DNA of 64,000 nt from Flavobacterium cupreum (GTDB taxonomy: Bacteria > Bacteroidota > Bacteroidia > Flavobacteriales > Flavobacteriaceae), in contig NZ_QWDM01000001.1 of the NCBI RefSeq assembly GCF_003996965.1, positions 124,001 to 188,000 on the forward strand, in the 5' to 3' direction. This document shows positions 17,062 through 27,147 of this stretch, in pieces (position 1 is the stretch's first letter; each line of letters begins with the position of its first letter). The translations under genes and the position numbers were made by a program. Below the pieces are notes generated by a model, which was not told the DNA's origin, made no database searches, and was given only the letters and a program-made list of their open reading frames with translations.

Positions 17062-18251
17062 TATTCTTTTTCTCCTTTCAATAATGCAATACGTCCATAA
17101 ATTTCTACTAATGCCGCTTGTTGCAATAGCCATTTATCTCTTCCCTGTTTGATTCCCGACCAGTCTTCATAAAATAATCCAGAACTGTTTCTTGCTTTTT
17201 CCCAGGCATAATCGGCATTGTTGATGAAAGTGTTTACATAATTCTGCGCATTTGGATCATGTTTAAGAAGATCCAGATACCCTCTAAAAAGGCATACATT
17301 AAACCAGGAATCATGATCCGGGAAAAAGAGTTTGCCATCGACTGTTCTTGTAAAAACACGATAAGTAGATGAAGCAATTGCCCTGGCTTCATTAAGATAG
17401 GTAACGTCTTTAGATATTTCGTACAACAAAATATTATTGGTAATCATCGCGCCGGAGTTATAGGTCCATTTTGTTTTGTTTACAAAGTTATCCCTTACCC
17501 GAATGTCGTTCCAGAAAAGATTATCAACCGGGTCTTTAGTATTGTCATTTAGCCACTTGTACAATCTTTTTGCAAATAGCAGATATTCTTCATTTTTTGT
17601 ATGCTGGTAAAGTTTAAGAAGATAAGTTGTTGTAAAAGCTGTTGCGCAAACTGCTTTGTTACAAAGGTCGCTTTCAGGTTTATTTCTGTATTGCTCCACC
17701 CAATAGATACCGCCACCTGTTTTGGTATCTTCACCTGTTTTGGTAAAATCTACTTGTTTTATAGCCCTGTCTAAAGAAGCCTGATTTTTGGTGATTTCAA
17801 AATCTTCAATTAATTCAAGTGCAATAATGGCATTGTCATCGTAAAAACGATCATCTAAACTGTATTGCACAGGAAAAGCTGCGTAAGCACCCGGAAGACG
17901 CTGGGAATCATAATATTTTTCTAAAGCGGTATAAGAATCATTTAACACCTGATCTTTATAACCTATTGCTTTTAATTGGTTTACACCAGCTAAAAGTCCA
18001 TCAAGTGACCAGAGATAAGAGCTTTCTCTGTCACCAACCTGCTTAGGGAAATTTTCAAGATAAAGACCAGAACTATTGATTTTATAATTTTGCTGAATCA
18101 AATCAAATGTTTGTTTTGCTTTTTCTTTATAGCTAATTGTAACAACGGGATCAGTTGGATCAGGATGTGTTAACCCATTATCTTCATTCTCCTGGCACGA
18201 AAAAAGAAGTATTGAAATTAACAGTAAACTTAATTTTTGGATATTTTTCAT
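17061..18251 (-). CDS. GH76 family endo-alpha-1,6-mannanase, lipoprotein
   Basis: 396 residues with a lipoprotein signal (LLLISILLFSCQENEDNG, Cys about residue 19). Acidic residues follow the Cys, consistent with surface export of Bacteroidota lipoproteins. The catalytic Asp pair is in RFYDDNAIIALELIEDF. It would cut the alpha-1,6-mannan backbone outside the cell for SusC/SusD uptake. It is paralogous to the next gene and preceded by an intercistronic hairpin (18269-18299). Confidence 0.92.
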   Translation of the reverse strand: MKNIQKLSLLLISILLFSCQENEDNGLTHPDPTDPVVTISYKEKAKQTFDLIQQNYKINSSGLYLENFPKQVGDRESSYLWSLDGLLAGVNQLKAIGYKDQVLNDSYTALEKYYDSQRLPGAYAAFPVQYSLDDRFYDDNAIIALELIEDFEITKNQASLDRAIKQVDFTKTGEDTKTGGGIYWVEQYRNKPESDLCNKAVCATAFTTTYLLKLYQHTKNEEYLLFAKRLYKWLNDNTKDPVDNLFWNDIRVRDNFVNKTKWTYNSGAMITNNILLYEISKDVTYLNEARAIASSTYRVFTRTVDGKLFFPDHDSWFNVCLFRGYLDLLKHDPNAQNYVNTFINNADYAWEKARNSSGLFYEDWSGIKQGRDKWLLQQAALVEIYGRIALLKGEKE

Positions 18252-18268
18252 ACTATAAGTTTTTTTGA

Positions 18269-18299
18269 AACAGGCTGTTTAATAAGCAAACAGCCTGTT
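18269..18299. other. Intercistronic stem-loop between SusE-like and GH76 genes
   Basis: Perfect 12-bp stem AACAGGCTGTTT/AAACAGCCTGTT with a 7-nt loop. On the coding (minus) strand it is followed by TTTC then As rather than a T-tract, so it is not a classical terminator for the operon. It may stabilise the susCDE part of the mRNA or attenuate the enzyme genes. Confidence 0.7.
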
Positions 18300-18305
18300 G
18301 TTTTT

Positions 18306-19490
18306 TTAATTAATAACGGTGACTGAATGTTTATAACTTCCTGTAGGAGACAAATCAATAACTACATTAGCCCGTTTGTTTTCAGAATCTTTAGGAAGTT
18401 TATACATGCCAATCCAGTCCTGGCTTTGACCCGCACTTGGAATGTCTGCAAGATTATATACGTTATAATATTGAGCCGGCTGGGTTCCGTCAGGCTGAGT
18501 TCCAAATGCCGGCATTCCGGGAATATTTGAACCGTTCATCTGGTCATTATGATAACTTCCCCAAATTTCCCTGCCTGCATTGGTCGCAACCCAAAAACGA
18601 TAACGCTCTTCGGGATACCCCCAATCGTGATAAAAAGGAAGTGCAATATTTTTAAGTTCAAATTTGTGGTTACCGATATAAGTAAAATCTCCCAGATTGT
18701 ACTGCCATGTCCTGATCATCTGAATAGACTGAATTTCAGTCGTTTTAATAGTCAGTAAATTAAAATCGACAACAATCCTGTAGACTTTTCCTGTTCCGTT
18801 AATTGGAGTCCCCGACTCAGTTTCAGATTCGATTAACTTATTATCGTTATTTAATTTATAGTTAACTTTTGAATCCGACAGAGAATTACATAAGATTATC
18901 TCGCTATTGGCTACAGACGCAAAGATTTCGAAAACACCATCTTCTGTTTTTTTAAATTTCATTGCAGCGTTTATAGTCTGTGCCTCAAAACCCTGACCAT
19001 AAATAAATAATTCACCTGGTATTTCAGCTATACCGGAAGGACGTTTCAGTTTAATAATGCGTGTTTCCTGTGTTTCTTTTTTTTCCCCTCCCTGAGAGGC
19101 TATCACTTTCCACTTGACAGCGCCTTCAGAATCTATACCTATGTTGGCACTTTTGGCCAAGATAATAAGTTGTTTTGGTGTTAATGATAACCAATTATCT
19201 CCACCTCCTGCATTCGAAACTGTTTTGTAGATAGGATTGCTGAAGTCCCCGTTTTCTTTATCAAACAGAACTTCATATAAAACTACGCCTCCATAATACG
19301 ATTCTGACTTTGTCCACTCAAAAACAGTTGGAGTTCCATTCTCTAAATCTATCTCTACAAGCTGGTTGGCAACTGGATTTATTAATGATTCCGGCGCATC
19401 AAAACCTGTCTCCAATTCGTATTTTTCGGTACAGCTTCCCAAAATAAGGATTGCTATAAGACTAAAGAGTCTTGTATATATCTTTTTCAT
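18306..19490 (-). CDS. SusE-type outer-membrane starch/glycan-binding lipoprotein
   Basis: 394 residues with lipobox LILGSCTEK. The N-terminal domain has a SusE-like pattern (INPVANQLVEIDLENG, VLYEVLFDKENGDFS, LTPKQLIILAKSANIG), followed by carbohydrate-binding-like beta domains with FWVATNAGREIW. SusE/F proteins hold glycans on the cell surface beside SusCD. It is directly downstream of susD, in the classical order. Confidence 0.85.
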   Translation of the reverse strand: MKKIYTRLFSLIAILILGSCTEKYELETGFDAPESLINPVANQLVEIDLENGTPTVFEWTKSESYYGGVVLYEVLFDKENGDFSNPIYKTVSNAGGGDNWLSLTPKQLIILAKSANIGIDSEGAVKWKVIASQGGEKKETQETRIIKLKRPSGIAEIPGELFIYGQGFEAQTINAAMKFKKTEDGVFEIFASVANSEIILCNSLSDSKVNYKLNNDNKLIESETESGTPINGTGKVYRIVVDFNLLTIKTTEIQSIQMIRTWQYNLGDFTYIGNHKFELKNIALPFYHDWGYPEERYRFWVATNAGREIWGSYHNDQMNGSNIPGMPAFGTQPDGTQPAQYYNVYNLADIPSAGQSQDWIGMYKLPKDSENKRANVVIDLSPTGSYKHSVTVIN

Positions 19491-19501
19491 AAATTAGATT
19501 T

Positions 19502-21091
19502 TTACCAATTAGGATTTTGAGATAAGTTTTTATTTAAATCTCTTTCTGATTGCGGAACTGGCCACAGGTAATTTTTATTAGCATTGAATATTCTTTTTTC
19601 AACACGTACATACCCATTGTCAATAAGCGGCGCTTCATTTGTTTTCATACCATGGACCCAATCATTGAGAACTGTTTCGGCTGATTTCCAACGACGTAAA
19701 TCCATTAATCGCAAGCCTTCCATTGCAAGTTCAGATCGGCGTTCACGATGTATAATTTCTTCCATTTCAGAACTAGAAACAGCAGGGTAATTCAAAGCAG
19801 CCGGATTTGTAAATCCTGCTCTTGTACGCAATTTTTTGATTGTTAAATCCCATTCCGCCTGACCGAATTGATTTAGCTTAGCTTTTGCTTCGGCATACAT
19901 TAATAGCACATCGGCATAACGAATCAGGATTAAATTTGAACCGGAATACAGCATATTACGGGCTGTTTTGTCATAAAATTTCGAAACATAATATCCTGTT
20001 GGAGTGCTGTTCGATGAATTGTTTATAGAGTCGTCACCAGTTCCTAACGCAGTGTTGATCGTAGTAAAACTGCCATTTGCATTTTCTAATTGGGATCCGT
20101 GTCTTATTACCGTTGCATCTAGACGGGGATCTCTGTTATTATATGGATTTAGTTCATTGTAACTCGCATCTGCAATCGTTTTGCCATTTGATAACAAATA
20201 ACTGTCAACCAATTCCTGCGTTGGAGAAATTGCTGCAAAACCGCCAAATGATGGAGGAATTAAATAATATTGCGTATTTTGTTCTCTGTTTATTGGCATA
20301 AACTGCACATCCAGAAGGACTTCAATATTATTTTTATTTTGAGGTTTGAACAAATCAGCATAAGAACCTGAAAATAAATCTAAATTACCTGCTTCATCCT
20401 TGTTTATCAGTGCATCACAAATGTTAGCGACTTCCTGCCAGCGGCTTTCACAAAGCAAAACTCTGGCTTTTAGCGCCATTGCTGCCCCTTTCGTAAAACG
20501 TCCTTTATCTGTGGAAGCATACGAATTAGGTAAGATTTTAGCAAAATCCAATTCATCTAAAATAAATTGTAAAACATCTTTTTTAGGGGTTCTTGGCATT
20601 TTTCTCGACTCTTCGATACTTATTTCTTTGGTAACTAAAGGTACATCGCCGAAATTATTCATTAAGATAAAATAATGGAAAGCACGGATCGCTCTTGCTT
20701 CGGCAATGTATCTCTTTTTTAAATCGTCACTCAAACCAGGCACTTTATTGATGTTATCTAATAAAATATTGCAATGTTTAATGCCTACATATCTGGAATT
20801 CCAGACATCACGAACCAACGCCGCCGAAGTATCGTAACTGCCATTTGCCACATCTCTGACCAATGACCCATTGTTACTTTTTGTATATGAATTATCAGAA
20901 AGAGATTCGTTAAAAATAAACTGGTCAGCATTGTATAAATCCGGGTAACAGCTGTTTAAGGCGTTAAGGGCATCTTCGGGTTTATCCCAAAATGATAAAT
21001 CCGATTCTTTATCTAATAATGGTGTATCGAGATTTTCGCAACCCCAAAATACACACATTACAAGTAATACTATTATATGTTTTGTTTTCAT
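19502..21091 (-). CDS. susD: SusD/RagB family glycan-binding lipoprotein
   Basis: 529 residues with a lipoprotein signal (HIIVLLVMCVFWGCENLD). It has the SusD N-terminus (DLSFWDKPEDALNALNSCY), tetratricopeptide-like helices (AEARAIRAFHYFILMNNFG) and the C-terminal block LMYAEAKAKLNQ then HRERRSELAMEGLRLMDLRR with YLWPVPQSE. It caps SusC and binds mannan oligosaccharides at the outer membrane. It follows susC by 11 bp. Confidence 0.95.
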   Translation of the reverse strand: MKTKHIIVLLVMCVFWGCENLDTPLLDKESDLSFWDKPEDALNALNSCYPDLYNADQFIFNESLSDNSYTKSNNGSLVRDVANGSYDTSAALVRDVWNSRYVGIKHCNILLDNINKVPGLSDDLKKRYIAEARAIRAFHYFILMNNFGDVPLVTKEISIEESRKMPRTPKKDVLQFILDELDFAKILPNSYASTDKGRFTKGAAMALKARVLLCESRWQEVANICDALINKDEAGNLDLFSGSYADLFKPQNKNNIEVLLDVQFMPINREQNTQYYLIPPSFGGFAAISPTQELVDSYLLSNGKTIADASYNELNPYNNRDPRLDATVIRHGSQLENANGSFTTINTALGTGDDSINNSSNSTPTGYYVSKFYDKTARNMLYSGSNLILIRYADVLLMYAEAKAKLNQFGQAEWDLTIKKLRTRAGFTNPAALNYPAVSSSEMEEIIHRERRSELAMEGLRLMDLRRWKSAETVLNDWVHGMKTNEAPLIDNGYVRVEKRIFNANKNYLWPVPQSERDLNKNLSQNPNW

Positions 21092-21102
21092 ATCTAAATG
21101 TT

Positions 21103-24100
21103 TTAGAAGTTAACATTAACCCCAATGGCTAAAACTTTTGTTACTGGATATACACGGCCGTTTGAAGCTTCACCAGAATTAATTTCAGGATCATATCCTG
21201 CTTTTAACCTGGTGAATGTTAGTAGATTTTGACCTGTTATATAGGCTCTGAACTTAGCTACTCTTAATTGATCGGTGAATCGGGAAGGAATTGTGTATCC
21301 TAATTGTACATTTTTTAAACGCAGGTAAGATGCATCCTGTATCCAAAAGTCTGATTTAGCGGCGTTATTTGCCGATTCAGTACCAATTGTTAAACGCGGA
21401 TATCCGGCATCAGGATTTTGAGGAGTCCATCTGTCTATATGATAATCCATTACCGGGCCTTCATTGCTGTTGTGAAACGCTTCGACTCCCTCACCGCGAA
21501 TCCACATACTGCGTTTTCCCACACCTTGCAAGAAGATGCTTAAATCGAGTCCATTCCAATTAGCGGTATAAGTAAGTCCATAGGTATAACGTGGATAAGG
21601 ATTTCCTAAAATAAATCGGTCATCTTCTTCCTTGATTACGCCGTCTCCGTTTCTATCAATGTATCTTAAATCTCCGGGTTTTGCGCCTGCAGCATTAAAA
21701 TTTTGTTTTGGACCATTGGCAACTTCATTTGCATTTTGAAAAATACCATCACTTTTTAGTCCGTAATAAGAATTCAACGGAAATCCATTTTTTAAAATTG
21801 TAACGACATCTGTTCCCGAAATGAGAGTTCTTCCTCCATCATCTGTCACTTCATTCACATTATCGGAAACATTTGCATTGATGGAATGTTTAACCTTTCC
21901 GTTGTTGAATAAGTAGTTCACAGTAAATTCCCATCCTTTATTGTTTACTGCACCAATATTTTGAGTTGGTGACTGGCTGCCATAAATACCCGGAACAGGA
22001 AGGCTGTTTACCAATACATCCTTAGAATCTTTACTGTATACATCAAATGTCAATGACAATTTATTATTGAAGAAACCAGCATCAATTCCAAAATCCAGCA
22101 TTTGGCTGGTTTCCCAACTAAGCTCCTGATTTGCTTCACTAAAATAAGCAGCATTGGCCAGATTATCGTTAAAGGAATAGGCTTGGGTATTAATAGACAC
22201 AGTTCTCAAATATCTATAAAGTCCGATGTCCTGATTACCAACTTGTCCCCATGAAGCGCGAATTTTTAAATTGCTGATATAATTTGCCGATTTCATGAAG
22301 TTTTCTTTAGAAATACGCCATGCTCCGGAAAATGACGGGAAAACTCCCCAACGGTTTTCAGAAGAAAATCGTGATGAGCCATCTGCCCTTACATTAGCTT
22401 CTAAAAGATAACGATCCTTATACGAATAGTTTAGTCTTCCAAAATAAGACTGGATTGCCCATTCTTCTTCGTTACCATATGTGTTTTTTTCATCGGTTAG
22501 TGCTCCATTCCCCAGAACACCAAATTCATTACCGGGAATACCAATCTTTCTGGCCTGAAACCATCTCCTGTTACTGCTTTCTTCAGAGATTCCCAGTAAG
22601 CCGGTAAAAGAATGATTTTCGCCTATTTTTTTATTATAGTTTAAAGTCAGTGTTGAGTTAAGCAGCAAAGCTCTTTCAAAACGATCCATCACAGAGCTTT
22701 CATTGTCTCCGCCTCCTGTATAAGGTGCATAGTCAATAGATTTTCGGAATTCATGATTATTATTTTCCGCTAAGTTGGCTCCAAAAAATCCTTTAAGTTT
22801 TAGGTCTTTTATTATAGACCATTCTGCTGCGATGCTTCCTGCCAATCCATCATTTTGATACGTTCTCATGCCTCCTTTTGCTAAACGGGCCAAACCGTTA
22901 GAGTTGCTCCCGCTTGGAAGAGTATAATTGCCGTTTTCATCTTTTACAGGATATATGACCGGTATTCTGGTTGCCTGTTCTATAAGCCAGTTCGTCCAGT
23001 ATGCATGTTCTTTTATTACAGTACCATTATATGCTCCACTGGCTGTTATGTTGAATTTTTCAGATAATTTGGAGTGAATGTTTATTCTGGCATTATTCCT
23101 TTTAAGGCCAAAATCGTCGTTACCCTCAAATAAACTTTTTTGGTCAACATGACCAAGAGAAACATGGTAAGATGTTTTTTCTCCGCCTCCTTCAATCGAA
23201 AGATTTTGTGTAGCTTGTGGTGCTTTATCTTTATAGAGTTCATCCAGCCAAACCGTTCCCTGTCCTATTTTTTTGAAATCATTGATTTGATCAGGTGTAA
23301 ATCTTGCAGGCAGTCCGGAATTGATAAGGGCTTCGTTCCTTAATTCAGCATATTCCCAGGCTTTTGCATATTTAGGCATGTTAGTGGGCTGCTGCATGCC
23401 ATAAATGTAATCGTAAGATACTCTGGTCTTTCCGGATTTGCCCATTTTGGTTGTAATTAATATTACCCCATTGGCTGCTCTTGATCCATAAACCGCTGCA
23501 GAAGACGCATCTTTTAGCACTGACACGCTTTCTATGTCATTAGGATTAAGATTGTCAATGCTTCCTTGCAAACCATCAATTAATATTAAGGGATAAGTAC
23601 CGGACTGAAAAGTTCCAATGCCGCGAATATTAATATTTGTTCCCTGACCCGGCTCACTTGATCCCTGTTGGATAACTAAACCGGCAATGGTGCCTTGTAA
23701 TGCCTCTGATGCATTGACGACAGGTTTATTTTCAAATACATCTGAATTTACACTACCAATTGCAGAAGTTAAATTTGCCTTTTTCTGAGTTCCATACCCC
23801 ACAACAACAATTTCCTTTAAAAGGTTTTCTTCTTCTTTTAAAATAAAATCAATAGTGTTGCCGTTTACTGTTTTTTCGACACTTTCATATCCTATAAAGC
23901 TTACTATAATAACAGAATTTACAGGAGCTTTTAACTTGTAACCACCATCAAAATCAGTCGTTGTAGCGTTTTTTGTACCTTTGATGCTGACTGTTGCCCA
24001 ATTATAGTTTCGAGCGTTTTGCTGTCTTTGACAGTACCCGAAATTGAATTTTGAGCATATAACACGGTTATGTTTATCATCAAAAATAATGATAAAATTA

Positions 24101-24161
24101 GCCGTGATTTTTGGGATCCATAGATCCTAAAAATCGGAAAGGGTGTTTTGTGGTTTTTCAT
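21103..24161 (-). CDS. susC: SusC-like TonB-dependent glycan transporter, split by an apparent frameshift
   Basis: Outer-membrane TonB-dependent transporter. The 5' part (from ATG 24161) gives a signal peptide and the start of the carboxypeptidase-like domain, NSISGTVKDSKTLETIIG. It then runs off-frame at a GGG run (CCC at 23997-23999 on the plus strand) and stops at 23931. One extra G restores GATVSIKGTKNATTTDF, then FIGYESVEK, and joins the long frame containing VVVGYGTQKK, the plug (INIRGIGTFQSG, LIDGLQGSIDNL) and the beta barrel to VNVNF. Repaired length would be about 1019 residues, normal for SusC. It is either a real loss of function or a base-call error. Confidence 0.88.
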
Positions 24162-24206
24162 AAATTCATAATGTTAGATTTTGGTTTGTTAGTAAAGTGT
24201 ATTTTC

Positions 24207-26891
24207 TTATTTTACAAAGGCCTGTATCAATAAGGTTTTGTTATTTGGGTTTTCATTGTATATCGTATAACTTTCTGCAGACGCAGGAACCACAAATGTT
24301 TCAGCATAATTAAAGCGCTGCCTGATTCCGTTTTTAGTTTTAATAATTACAGAAGTACCTTCGATAAGCATCCAGACATGGCATTTGTTATTAGTCGGAA
24401 TATGAATTTTATTATTCAATGTGTATCGGTGTACATCATAAAAGTGCTCAGGATGAGTTGGCAAATGTTCCAGTGTGTACTCTTCTGTCTGATTAATGAT
24501 ATAAGGCACTGAAATTAATTCCGGAACAACAGAATCTCCTTTTCTTTCAAAATCTACATTTCTCATTCCATGTTCAATATTTAGCGGTCGTGGCTTTCCA
24601 TCTAAATCCAGTCGCAGCCAGTCATACATTTTGAAAGTAAAAATATACGGAGCACTACTGATTTCCAGAACTAGATTATTGCTTCCCGAAGCATGAATAG
24701 TACCATTGGGTATTAAAAAAAGGTCATGTTTTTTTGCTGTAAATTTTTGAATATATTTATCTACATCTAGTTCTTTTACCTCTTTTTGACTCTGTAATAA
24801 TGCTTTGTGAAATTCTTCCGGTTTTACACCATCCTGAAATCCTAAATATACCAATGGCTCGTTCTTGCAATCCAAAATGTAATAGGTTTCATCCTGAGTA
24901 AATGGCATTCCGAAATGTTCCCTGATGTATTCCGGAGTTGGATGACATTGAATCGAAAGATTTCCTCCATCGAACGTATCCAGAAAGTCAAATCGAATAG
25001 GAAAGTCATGCTTAAATTTTTCTGCACAATCTCCTAATACTTCTTTATAATTATTAAACATCAAAAAGTCAAAAGAAACTTCCAATAAATATTGGTCGCT
25101 TTCAAACATAATCCCATTCTCCAAAACCATAAGTTCAAATGACCACGCCAGATTATCGACTTCTTTGTTTAGGCCTTCCATTTGTTCTTTCATCCACGTT
25201 CCACCCCAGGCTCCCGGCTCGAACCATGGTCTTGGCCTAAAAACATTTTTTGCCATTTGACTCAGCCCTGCTCGAAGTGCATCACCCGTCATGAACAAGT
25301 AATTGTTTGGTCTTTGCTCGTCTGCAATAAGGTCGATATCAGGCAGTATCTCGTTTTTATGTTTGTTTAACACTACCCAGTCCACAAAGAAAAAACGCTT
25401 GTATGTTCTGCGATTGTCAATTTTATTTTTAGATCCCAGATTATTTACCATTCCGGCACGGGCTCTAAACTGTAATTCATTTTTTGGCAAATCAAAATAA
25501 ACAATTGGGCCCTGCCATTGAGCCAAAGAAGCACCACATCCCAGTATGATATTTATATCTGCTGAGGTGTCAGGTTTAATTAGTTTTAGTTTTTCAGTAT
25601 CAAACCAATCTATTAAGTTTTTATCCGTAATTTTTCCAAAAAGCGGGTCGTCACCTCCTAAGTAAGGTACCAGCATTTCATCTAATTTATCCGAAGATTT
25701 CATTGCGGCATCTACATGAAAACATCTTACAGTTTTGCCTCTTTTTTTTAGTTCTGCGCTTAAACTCTCTACAAGGTGACTCCAAAAAACACCTAAATAT
25801 CCATCAATTGTAATAATCTTATGCTGTTCTATCCATGATGCAAATTCCTCTATACCTGCTTTAATCTTGTTCTCTCCAAGAGAAAATGAAGGATAGGCAT
25901 CATATGAAATTTCATTATTTTCTTTTTTCTCAGGTGCTAAATACTGCTGTGTTTTACGCCATTCTTTGTTCTGTTCCAAATCTTGTTTTTTTAAAGAGTT
26001 ATTTGCATGTAAGGCGGCTCCCATTATCGCAGCTTTATCCCACAGTTTGCATATATGTATTTCCGTTTTATTAACTTGATGTATTTTTTTTGTCATCTGA
26101 TCTAAAAAATGGTGAGATGCTTTTGCTATTCCTCCTCCCAAGACAAGACTTTCGGGTTGAAACTTTAATATCCATGGGGTCATAAACTGGATGAAATTTT
26201 CGGTAAATTCATCAAATAAAGAAAGCGCATCAGAATCATGATCATCAGCCAAAATGGTAATCTCTTTTACGGTATGAACTTTTTCCCGATCTAGTTCATT
26301 CCACTTTTTTACAAACCATCTTGTCGAAAAATAATCATCAGCAATTCCATCTTTAAATGGAATATTATACAAGTAGCCATTTGGAGGTACACCGTTTTTT
26401 TCTTCTGACTGAACACACCCATCTATCAGGTATGTGCATCCAAAACCGGTTCCTAATGTTAAGACAATGCTTCGGGAATTATGCATTGCCACCCCCGCTC
26501 CATATTCTCCAATGGCAAAACTTTCTGCATCATTCAAAAAATAAACCGGAACATTATTTACAATCTTTTTGATTTCCTGCTTCACATTCAGACCGAATAA
26601 GGAATCGTATTTTTTTACACCGTTAATCTCTGAAATGCCGTCTTTGTAGTTAAAAGGTCCTGGCATTGAAATACCAACAGCTCCAATTTGATGCAAATTT
26701 ACAGGAGTGTTATCATTTATTATTTTTTCAATCAGATCTTGAAAACCTTTGATAAATGAGTCGCAAGGTCCATTTGAATCTAATAGCGTTTTTTGATAAG
26801 AAGCTGCAACAAGTAAATCTGTTTCAGAATCAACTAAAGCCCCGGATATATGCGAGCCTCCAATATCAATTCCTAAATAATAAAGTTTCAT
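24207..26891 (-). CDS. ROK sugar kinase fused to class I mannose-6-phosphate isomerase
   Basis: 894-residue cytosolic fusion. Residues 1-300 are a ROK kinase (GIDIGGSHISGALVDSET, LNDAESFAIGEYG, LTLGTGFG, LVLGGGIA), without the family's usual Cys-rich zinc motif. Residues 335-545 look like a uridine-kinase-like domain with a degraded P-loop (TIDGYLGVFWSHLVESL, no GK[ST]). Residues 545-894 are a class I phosphomannose isomerase with zinc ligands in LSIQCHPTPEY and LIPNGTIHASG. It would turn mannose into mannose 6-phosphate and then fructose 6-phosphate. It is the first gene of the mannan operon, 45 bp before susC. Confidence 0.9.
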   Translation of the reverse strand: MKLYYLGIDIGGSHISGALVDSETDLLVAASYQKTLLDSNGPCDSFIKGFQDLIEKIINDNTPVNLHQIGAVGISMPGPFNYKDGISEINGVKKYDSLFGLNVKQEIKKIVNNVPVYFLNDAESFAIGEYGAGVAMHNSRSIVLTLGTGFGCTYLIDGCVQSEEKNGVPPNGYLYNIPFKDGIADDYFSTRWFVKKWNELDREKVHTVKEITILADDHDSDALSLFDEFTENFIQFMTPWILKFQPESLVLGGGIAKASHHFLDQMTKKIHQVNKTEIHICKLWDKAAIMGAALHANNSLKKQDLEQNKEWRKTQQYLAPEKKENNEISYDAYPSFSLGENKIKAGIEEFASWIEQHKIITIDGYLGVFWSHLVESLSAELKKRGKTVRCFHVDAAMKSSDKLDEMLVPYLGGDDPLFGKITDKNLIDWFDTEKLKLIKPDTSADINIILGCGASLAQWQGPIVYFDLPKNELQFRARAGMVNNLGSKNKIDNRRTYKRFFFVDWVVLNKHKNEILPDIDLIADEQRPNNYLFMTGDALRAGLSQMAKNVFRPRPWFEPGAWGGTWMKEQMEGLNKEVDNLAWSFELMVLENGIMFESDQYLLEVSFDFLMFNNYKEVLGDCAEKFKHDFPIRFDFLDTFDGGNLSIQCHPTPEYIREHFGMPFTQDETYYILDCKNEPLVYLGFQDGVKPEEFHKALLQSQKEVKELDVDKYIQKFTAKKHDLFLIPNGTIHASGSNNLVLEISSAPYIFTFKMYDWLRLDLDGKPRPLNIEHGMRNVDFERKGDSVVPELISVPYIINQTEEYTLEHLPTHPEHFYDVHRYTLNNKIHIPTNNKCHVWMLIEGTSVIIKTKNGIRQRFNYAETFVVPASAESYTIYNENPNNKTLLIQAFVK

Positions 26892-26915
26892 AAATTTTCA
26901 GTTAAAATGAATAGG

Positions 26916-26948
26916 CAAAATTAATCATGTATATATGTATGTACATAC
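26916..26948 (-). promoter_or_regulatory. Mannan operon promoter with overlapping palindromic operator
   Basis: Minus-strand -7 box TAATTTTG (26916-26923), about 24 nt before the fusion gene ATG. The perfect 12-bp palindrome GTATGTACATAC (26937-26948) occupies the place where a -33 element would lie, so a protein bound there would block RNA polymerase. The divergent GntR protein is the obvious candidate. Confidence 0.55.
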
Positions 26949-26995
26949 TATTAAAACAAAGTAAATAAATTGTTACCATACCACAAAGTACATAG

Positions 26996-27027
26996 TTGCT
27001 TTTTGTCAAAAAAATAAATTAACTTTG
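26996..27027 (+). promoter_or_regulatory. Predicted promoter of the GntR gene
   Basis: TTG (26996-26998), 21 bp, then TAACTTTG (27020-27027), matching the Bacteroidota -33/-7 pattern. The leader to the ATG at 27148 would be about 110 nt. The remaining bases between the two divergent genes show nothing further. Confidence 0.5.
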
Positions 27028-27147
27028 CAGAAACAATTAAAACAAAATGGCCATATCACCTATTTACATTACTATTTTAGGTTTAAACGTATTGATTTTA
27101 AATGTTTAACAAAAATGAATGATTCGTAATGAATTAGATAAATAAGT

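Noticed and set aside
23931..24161. Separate small 76-residue gene upstream of susC
   Set aside because: Its sequence is the signal peptide and first half of the SusC N-terminal domain; it is the 5' part of the frameshifted gene.
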